From positions 15,464,501-15,528,500 of the forward strand of contig CM037459.1 of the NCBI GenBank assembly GCA_021014325.1: a stretch of 64,000 bases of DNA, in the 5' to 3' direction. The translations under genes were made by a program, and so were the position numbers. Positions 59,179 through 64,000 of the stretch are shown piece by piece. Source of the stretch: Plazaster borealis (Eukaryota > Echinodermata > Asteroidea > Forcipulatida > Labidiasteridae). The notes beneath the pieces were generated by a model. It was not told the origin of the DNA. It saw only the letters and a program-made list of their open reading frames with translations, and did no database searches. The stretch's first letter is position 1. Each line of letters opens with the position of its first letter.

Positions 59179-60260
59179 TTAAAGGCACTGAACACGTTTG
59201 GAAATTGTCAAAGACCAGTGTTCTCACTTGGTGTATCCCAACATATGCATAAAATAACAAGCCTGTGAAAATTTGGGCTCAATAGACTGTGCAAGTCTCG
59301 CGCGTATCGGAACGAGAAAACACGTCAAACGAAGAACATTTCTTTTCTCTGAAATCTTTGTTTTAAATTACATTCAATGATAAAGTCTGAACAACAAAAA
59401 TACTCATTACATGTTTATAAAATCAGTTTTAGTTTTTATAATAAATACACAAATAATGTGTTAATTATTATTGAAGCAAAATTAAAACTCTGGGACAAGG
59501 ATGCTTATTTGATCTTAAATTTTCAAAAACCACTTGCGTGGATTCGGGAAGGTCACACGGGTGTAAAAACAACGCTTGACGCAGTTTATAGAGGACGCTG
59601 AAGCCTCAACAACCATAGACTGTTATGAAAAGGCTCTGCGTTTTAATTACAGCATCTGGCGACTATCATGGCGCATCCAAAACAAGCGTTTACATAAGTT
59701 TTGTGATCGGAGGTGAGCACAAAATGCTTAATTTTTTGCAGCAACCGGAAGCTGAGGTCAAGTTTAATTCTCGGGTTTTATTCGTTATATTGTTGAATTG
59801 ATTTTACTTTCCTATTTTTTATCACATAGTATTACATTCCCAACAACATATATATATATTTTTCATGGTCATAAGCCACGCTAAACTAAAATAATTGACA
59901 AAACAAAATCTTGCCCACGTAAATCTCCATATGGTTGGGACCACAAGGGTCCCGGAAGTTCAAATAATGCGCGAGACTTGCACAGTCTATTGGTCATCGA
60001 AGTTGCAAGAAAACGATGAAAGAAAAAAACACCCTTTTTGTACAAATTTGTGTGCTTTCAGATAGGAATAAAAACTTTTTTTAATTTTTTGTTATTATTT
60101 TAGTGAGAAATTACCTCTTTCTAAAAAACTACGTTACTTCAGAGGGAGTCGTTTCCTACAATGTTTTATACTATCAACAGCTCTCCGTTGCTTGTTACCA
60201 AGTAAGTTTTTATGCTAATATTTTTTTTCAGTCATTAACAAACGTGTACGATACCTTTAA
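59179..60260. mobile_element. MITE of the AAAGGCA family split by a nested element
   Basis: The left end tttaaaggcactgaacacg and right end cgtgtacgatacctttaa bracket a family copy. It is interrupted at gggctcaa/ttggtcatcg by the 707-bp element at 59283-59989. Uninterrupted relatives lie at 61512-61853 and 62092-62372. Confidence 0.8.
59283..59989. mobile_element. 707-bp non-autonomous element, TAGACTGTGCAAG termini, copy B
   Basis: Perfect terminal inverted repeats TAGACTGTGCAAGTCTCGCG. The interior matches 47190-47876 in reverse orientation. No transposase ORF, so presumably mobilised in trans. Inserted in another MITE, which fixes the order of insertion. Confidence 0.85.
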
Positions 60261-60459
60261 AAGGAAACATGTTTTTTATTTCATTTGGCCTAACAATACA
60301 TTTTCCAGTGAGTGAGCAACTACTTGATTGTGTGGGATGATATGAACTTAATAATATAATGACATTTTTTTTACTCAGTCTCATCAGCTGGGAATTATGT
60401 TCCTCAGGGAGGCAGTGGCCTCTAACAGCCAGCCCAGGCAAGGTCTGGGCATCGTTGGA

Positions 60460-60492
60460 TTGTTGAGCTGTAATGGCATTACAGCTCAACAA
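60460..60492. repeat. Perfect 16-bp-arm hairpin
   Basis: TTGTTGAGCTGTAATG, one G, and CATTACAGCTCAACAA: complete complementarity. Confidence 0.9.
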
Positions 60493-60747
60493 GGTGGGCT
60501 AGGTGTCGATACCCTACGTCTCTCTCTTTTTTCTTTCTCTCTTTTTTTTAAACTGCATTCTCATTAATGGCGACCATGATGAGAGTCATAAAATCCCAAT
60601 AAGGTGGGCTAAATCCCCCCCCCAACAAAAAAAAAGTAACTAGTAATTAATATTAGTAGGCCTATAGTATAAAATCAAAATCATCATGATACAAAGTTAG
60701 ACCATAACTGGGGCCCCATTGAAAACTAACCTCGACGGATTGCTCTG

Positions 60748-60843
60748 TGTTTAGCTGTAGTGCCAGAGAGCTAGGTACCTAGCTCTGGCACTACAGCTTA
60801 ACACAAAGTACCTAGCTCTGGCACTACAGCTAAACACCTAGGT
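60748..60843. repeat. Multi-copy hairpin block (AGCTGTAGTGCCAGAG)
   Basis: tgtttagctgtagtgccaga pairs with either of two following copies of ctctggcactacagct; the core agctaggtacctagct is itself palindromic. It lies just inside the candidate DHDH 5' exon donor. Confidence 0.8.
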
Positions 60844-60891
60844 CATGTAGTAGGTGGGGGAGAACTACAGAACCAACAACTGGATACTCAC

Positions 60892-61090
60892 TCATTCAGC
60901 CTGACAACCTACAATGTAGATCTGATCGAGTGTAGACTAGTCTCTCCGCCGCGAGCATGAAATCGAGTGACACACACGGCCGGCCGGACGTAACAGATGC
61001 CCTCCTCTCCCGCCGATCCCCGCACGACGCACGCGCGTGTGTTCAGCGTGCAAAACACTACTTGTACATGTACATACTACAGACCCTTGC
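60892..61090 (-). promoter_or_regulatory. CpG-rich patch, candidate DHDH promoter and 5' non-coding exon
   Basis: A GC- and CpG-rich 200 bp (CGCGCGTG, CGGCCGGCCGG, GGGATCGGCGGGAG on the minus strand) in AT-rich surroundings, 3 kb upstream of the DHDH ATG. On the minus strand it ends at a consensus 5' splice site GTGAGTAT (60891-60884). Since DHDH exon 1 begins at a 3' splice site, this is the best visible candidate for the transcript start. It is inference only. Confidence 0.4.
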
Positions 61091-61262
61091 CTCGCCTATA
61101 AATTATTGACTGGTTAGTGGTAGTGGTATGAATAAAATTATGGAAGGACCGTGAAGTAGGGTACAATGCAATTTTATTGCTGAAAATGATAGATGAGGGT
61201 GTCTAGATTCAGAATCTGGTGCCTTCGCACATTTAAACTTACTGACCAATAATGTTTAGTAT

Positions 61263-61978
61263 TTAAGGTATCGTACACGTTTGGTAATGACTCAACAAAT
61301 GCATTGAACTTACTTGGAACAAGCAACGGAGCTGTTGATATAAAACATAGGAAACGACTCCCTCTGAAGTAACGTAGTTTCTGAGAAAGAGGTAATTTCT
61401 CACCCAAATAATACAAACTTCTTGCAAGAAGTTGTTATTCCTATCTGAAAGCACATTTGTACAACAAGGGTGTTTTTTTCTTTCATCATTATCTTGCAAC
61501 TTCGATGACCAATTAAAGGCACTGAACACGTTTGGAAATTGTCAAAGACCAGTGTTCTCACTTGATGTAGGCCTATCTCAACATATGCATAAAATAACAA
61601 GCCTGTGAAAATTTGGGCTCAATTGGTCATCGAAGTTGCAAGAAAATGATGAAAGAAAAAACACCCTTGTTGTACAAATTTGTGTGTTTCAGATACAGGA
61701 ATAAACTTTCTTGCAAGTGAGAAATTACCTCTTCTCAAAAACTACGTACTTTCTATGTTCAGAGGGAGTCTTTACAGCTCTCCGTTGCTTGTTACCAAGT
61801 AAGTTCAATGCTAATTGTTTGGAGTCATTACCAAACGTGTACGATACCTTTAAGAGCCCAAATTTTCTCAGGCTTGTTAATTATGCATATGTTGGGATCA
61901 AAGATTATAGAGCGCTCTATAATCTTTGGTTGGGATACACCAAGTGAGAACACTGGTCTTTGACTGCAGTGCATTTAA
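61263..61978. mobile_element. Cluster of three AAAGGCA-family MITE copies
   Basis: A truncated minus copy (61263 to about 61512, starting ttaaggtatcgtacacgttt), a plus copy (61512-61853, ttaaaggcactgaacacg to gtgtacgatacctttaa), and a minus partial (61854-61978) joined around a perfect palindrome CAAAGATTATAGAGCGCTCT... at 61899-61928. This indicates nested or head-to-head insertion. Confidence 0.75.
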
Positions 61979-62091
61979 TACGGGTTCTGCTAAGTTCCGG
62001 CCTAACAACAGCATATACATTTCAACTGAGATCGAGTGATGTGCAAATATTCAACATGCAATGGTTTACCTTTTTGAGCCTTTTAGCACAC

Positions 62092-62372
62092 TTAAAGGCA
62101 CTGTACACGTTTGGTAATTACCTCAAAATATATTTTAGCATTAAAACTGACTTGGTAACGAGCAACAGAGAGCGCGGTTGATAGTATAAAACATGTGAGA
62201 AACGACTCCCTCTGAAGTAATTTCTCACTAAAATAATCGTAAAAGACTTCTTGCAAGAAGCCTTTATTCCTATCTGAAAGCACACAAATTTGTACAACAA
62301 GGGTGTTTTTTCTTTCATCATTTTCTTGCAACTTCGATGATCAATTGAGCCCAAATTTTCACAGGCTCGATA
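62092..62372. mobile_element. AAAGGCA-family MITE, partial
   Basis: Starts aaaggcactgtacacgtttg and runs through gagaaacgactccctctgaa, ctttattcctatctgaaagc and aatttgtacaacaagggtg to attttcacaggctcg; the far end is missing. No protein. Confidence 0.75.
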
Positions 62373-64000
62373 GGACGACACTAAATAACGGGGCGACACC
62401 CAACTGTGCCCTTTTCCTTCACGTTTTATGATTAAAAGATGACACACAAAATGTTCAATTAAGAGTGACATATTTTCTCAAAAAAGTAAACAAGTGTCAA
62501 TGTTAAGTTAATCTGTTGTCTACCCGGGCATAAAAGTGGCTTTATATCCAACATGTATTTATATCACAAACATGTTTCGAAACTGTTCAAATTGAAGCTT
62601 GTCTATACTTATGTTGGGCCTAACCAATGTTTATGTTATTATTGACTTAATTACTTACTGCAATGTATAGCTACAAAACTCACTTCGTTTCTCCATTAGG
62701 ATGACAATATTTGATCAAATAAACAATTGTTATGAAACATGACACAATTATGTACATTTCAGTAAATGACGATTCGGTGAATTGTAGTGTATGGTTAAAG
62801 GTGCAAGTCCCGCCAATGAGACAAACTCCTGTCGACATCAGTGAAGTCTCGACCTTTCCCAGGGGCCAGCACCTTTAAACATACATGAACATGTATTTTA
62901 CACGTTACAACACAATACATCGACAAATTATTTTGTTCCGACACCCCCATGTAGGCCTACGTCCCGACACCCCGCGTGATGAGGTAGTGCTAGATTGACT
63001 TTTATCATAGCATGGACAAATTCTGTGAGCTAAACTTTGTTAAAGTGTCTTTGATAACCACCGAGATGTTTAATGCGTTTTATAAATACATTGCAGACAT
63101 TGGATAGTAACATTAATTTTGTAGAGGCTGCATTTCTTGCTTATTTTGAATCGTCTTTTTGTAAATCATCTCCGGGGAAGCAGACAGAAAAATGGAAAAG
63201 GTTTCAAACCCACAATCCAATTTAATGTAAACGAAATATAATCGCTCAGCAAATAAATGAGTTTAGATTGGAAACAGGTTAAAGTTAAATTGTGGACTCA
63301 CAATCTATACAAATTAAACTGTTCATTGTGTGTAGAACTGGAATTGCTATATGCTGATTATGGTGTGGAAGCAGCATGATGTACTTGCATCTCACGGACT
63401 GAATTCTGGCGATATGAACATTTTCACCAAGTCTACCTACTTTGTGTATATCACACTGCTGGGAATCCACAGGGTAGAGGAAGAATTCTGATGATTCGAA
63501 TTGTGTGTAGATAATGAAGACCAGCGGCGTAGCTATGGGGGGCCTGGGGGCACGTGCCCCCACAAATTTCCAGTGCCCCCCCCCAGGTGCCCCCCCCCCC
63601 ATGAAAAAATTGCAATAGTGCCCACACAAAAAGAAAGTTAAAAGAATAAAAACAAAACAGTACAAAACAAAATACATCTGCTATTTGTAGGCCTTCATTT
63701 ACAATAAAGTAAAACAAAACTTTAGTCGCATTCAAAGCCAATAGTTATTGTTTAACTTATGCTTTTGTCGCTATCATCACCGGAAGCGCGCGCGCGCCCA
63801 CGTGTTGATCAGTGCAATGCAGCGGAATGAACAGTTGGTGTGCTGCACGCTACGCTGGTAAACGATAACCAACGGTTCACGTGTATAAACATATAAACAT
63901 TAGCCGTTGGTAATTGCCAGCGTTGCGCGCTGCAAACCATTGATTACCTACCATAGATATAGAATTAAAATAATATTTTAATTCTATATCTATGTTACCT
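62373..64000. other. Upstream flank, unassigned
   Basis: AT-rich with no gene recognised. 63525-63610 has the agcggcgtagctatgggggg / gtgcccccc block common to dispersed invertebrate repeats. The window ends on a perfect hairpin (63952-63994). Confidence 0.45.
63952..63994. repeat. Perfect 20-bp-arm hairpin at window end
   Basis: CATAGATATAGAATTAAAAT, loop aat, then its exact complement. It may be the edge of a longer inverted element. Confidence 0.9.

Overview
The window is animal genomic DNA: genes split into short GT-AG exons, long AT-rich introns, dispersed inverted-repeat elements, tRNA-derived SINEs, non-LTR and Penelope-like retroelement remnants, and many minisatellites. The protein similarities and one repeat family (ends AAAGGCACTGnACACnTTTGG) resemble what I remember from echinoderms, most likely a sea star or relative. 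That taxonomic call is from memory and is moderate.

Two real protein genes are present and they converge tail to tail. On the + strand, 1063-35655 carries 20 consecutive exons of SMC5 (SMC5/6 complex). They encode 900 residues, from the end of the N-terminal ATPase head through coiled coil, hinge, second coiled coil and C-terminal head to the stop; the first roughly 200 residues lie upstream of the window. On the - strand, 57901-41471 carries all seven coding exons of a dihydrodiol dehydrogenase (DHDH, Gfo/Idh/MocA family, 343 aa). A 3' splice site directly before its ATG points to an upstream 5' non-coding exon, perhaps in the CpG-rich patch at 60.9-61.1 kb.

The introns are unusually rich in tandem arrays: about 150-bp units (5.8-6.6 kb), 39 bp (12.1-12.7 kb), 20 bp (15.3-15.9 kb), about 115 bp (23.2-23.7 kb), 18 bp (26.1-26.9 kb), 45 bp (31.6-33.7 kb), 99/105 bp (35.6-36.4 kb), 41 bp (49.7-51.9 kb) and a mixed array (57.3-57.8 kb). 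Two are made from gene edges. The 99/105-bp array repeats the last coding bases, stop codon and start of the 3' UTR of SMC5. The 57.3-57.8 kb array repeats the 3' edge of DHDH exon 1 together with its 5' splice site. The 45-bp array lies inside an element with TTAACCCTTTCAGCCCC ends.

Mobile DNA includes a hAT-like non-autonomous element with a perfect 8-bp target duplication (13324-14571), a 1.17-kb inverted-repeat element (18811-19980), a 5'-truncated broken LINE (42493-45320), a CR1/L2-like LINE 3' fragment (about 4450-5090), two Penelope-like remnants (about 15.96-16.75 kb and 45.5-46.6 kb), several foldback MITE families, and SINEs embedded in palindromes. The region from 61 to 64 kb is repeats and unassigned sequence. 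Long ORFs over the minisatellites are by-products of repetition, not genes. I saw no bacterial-type systems, CRISPR arrays or rRNA genes.
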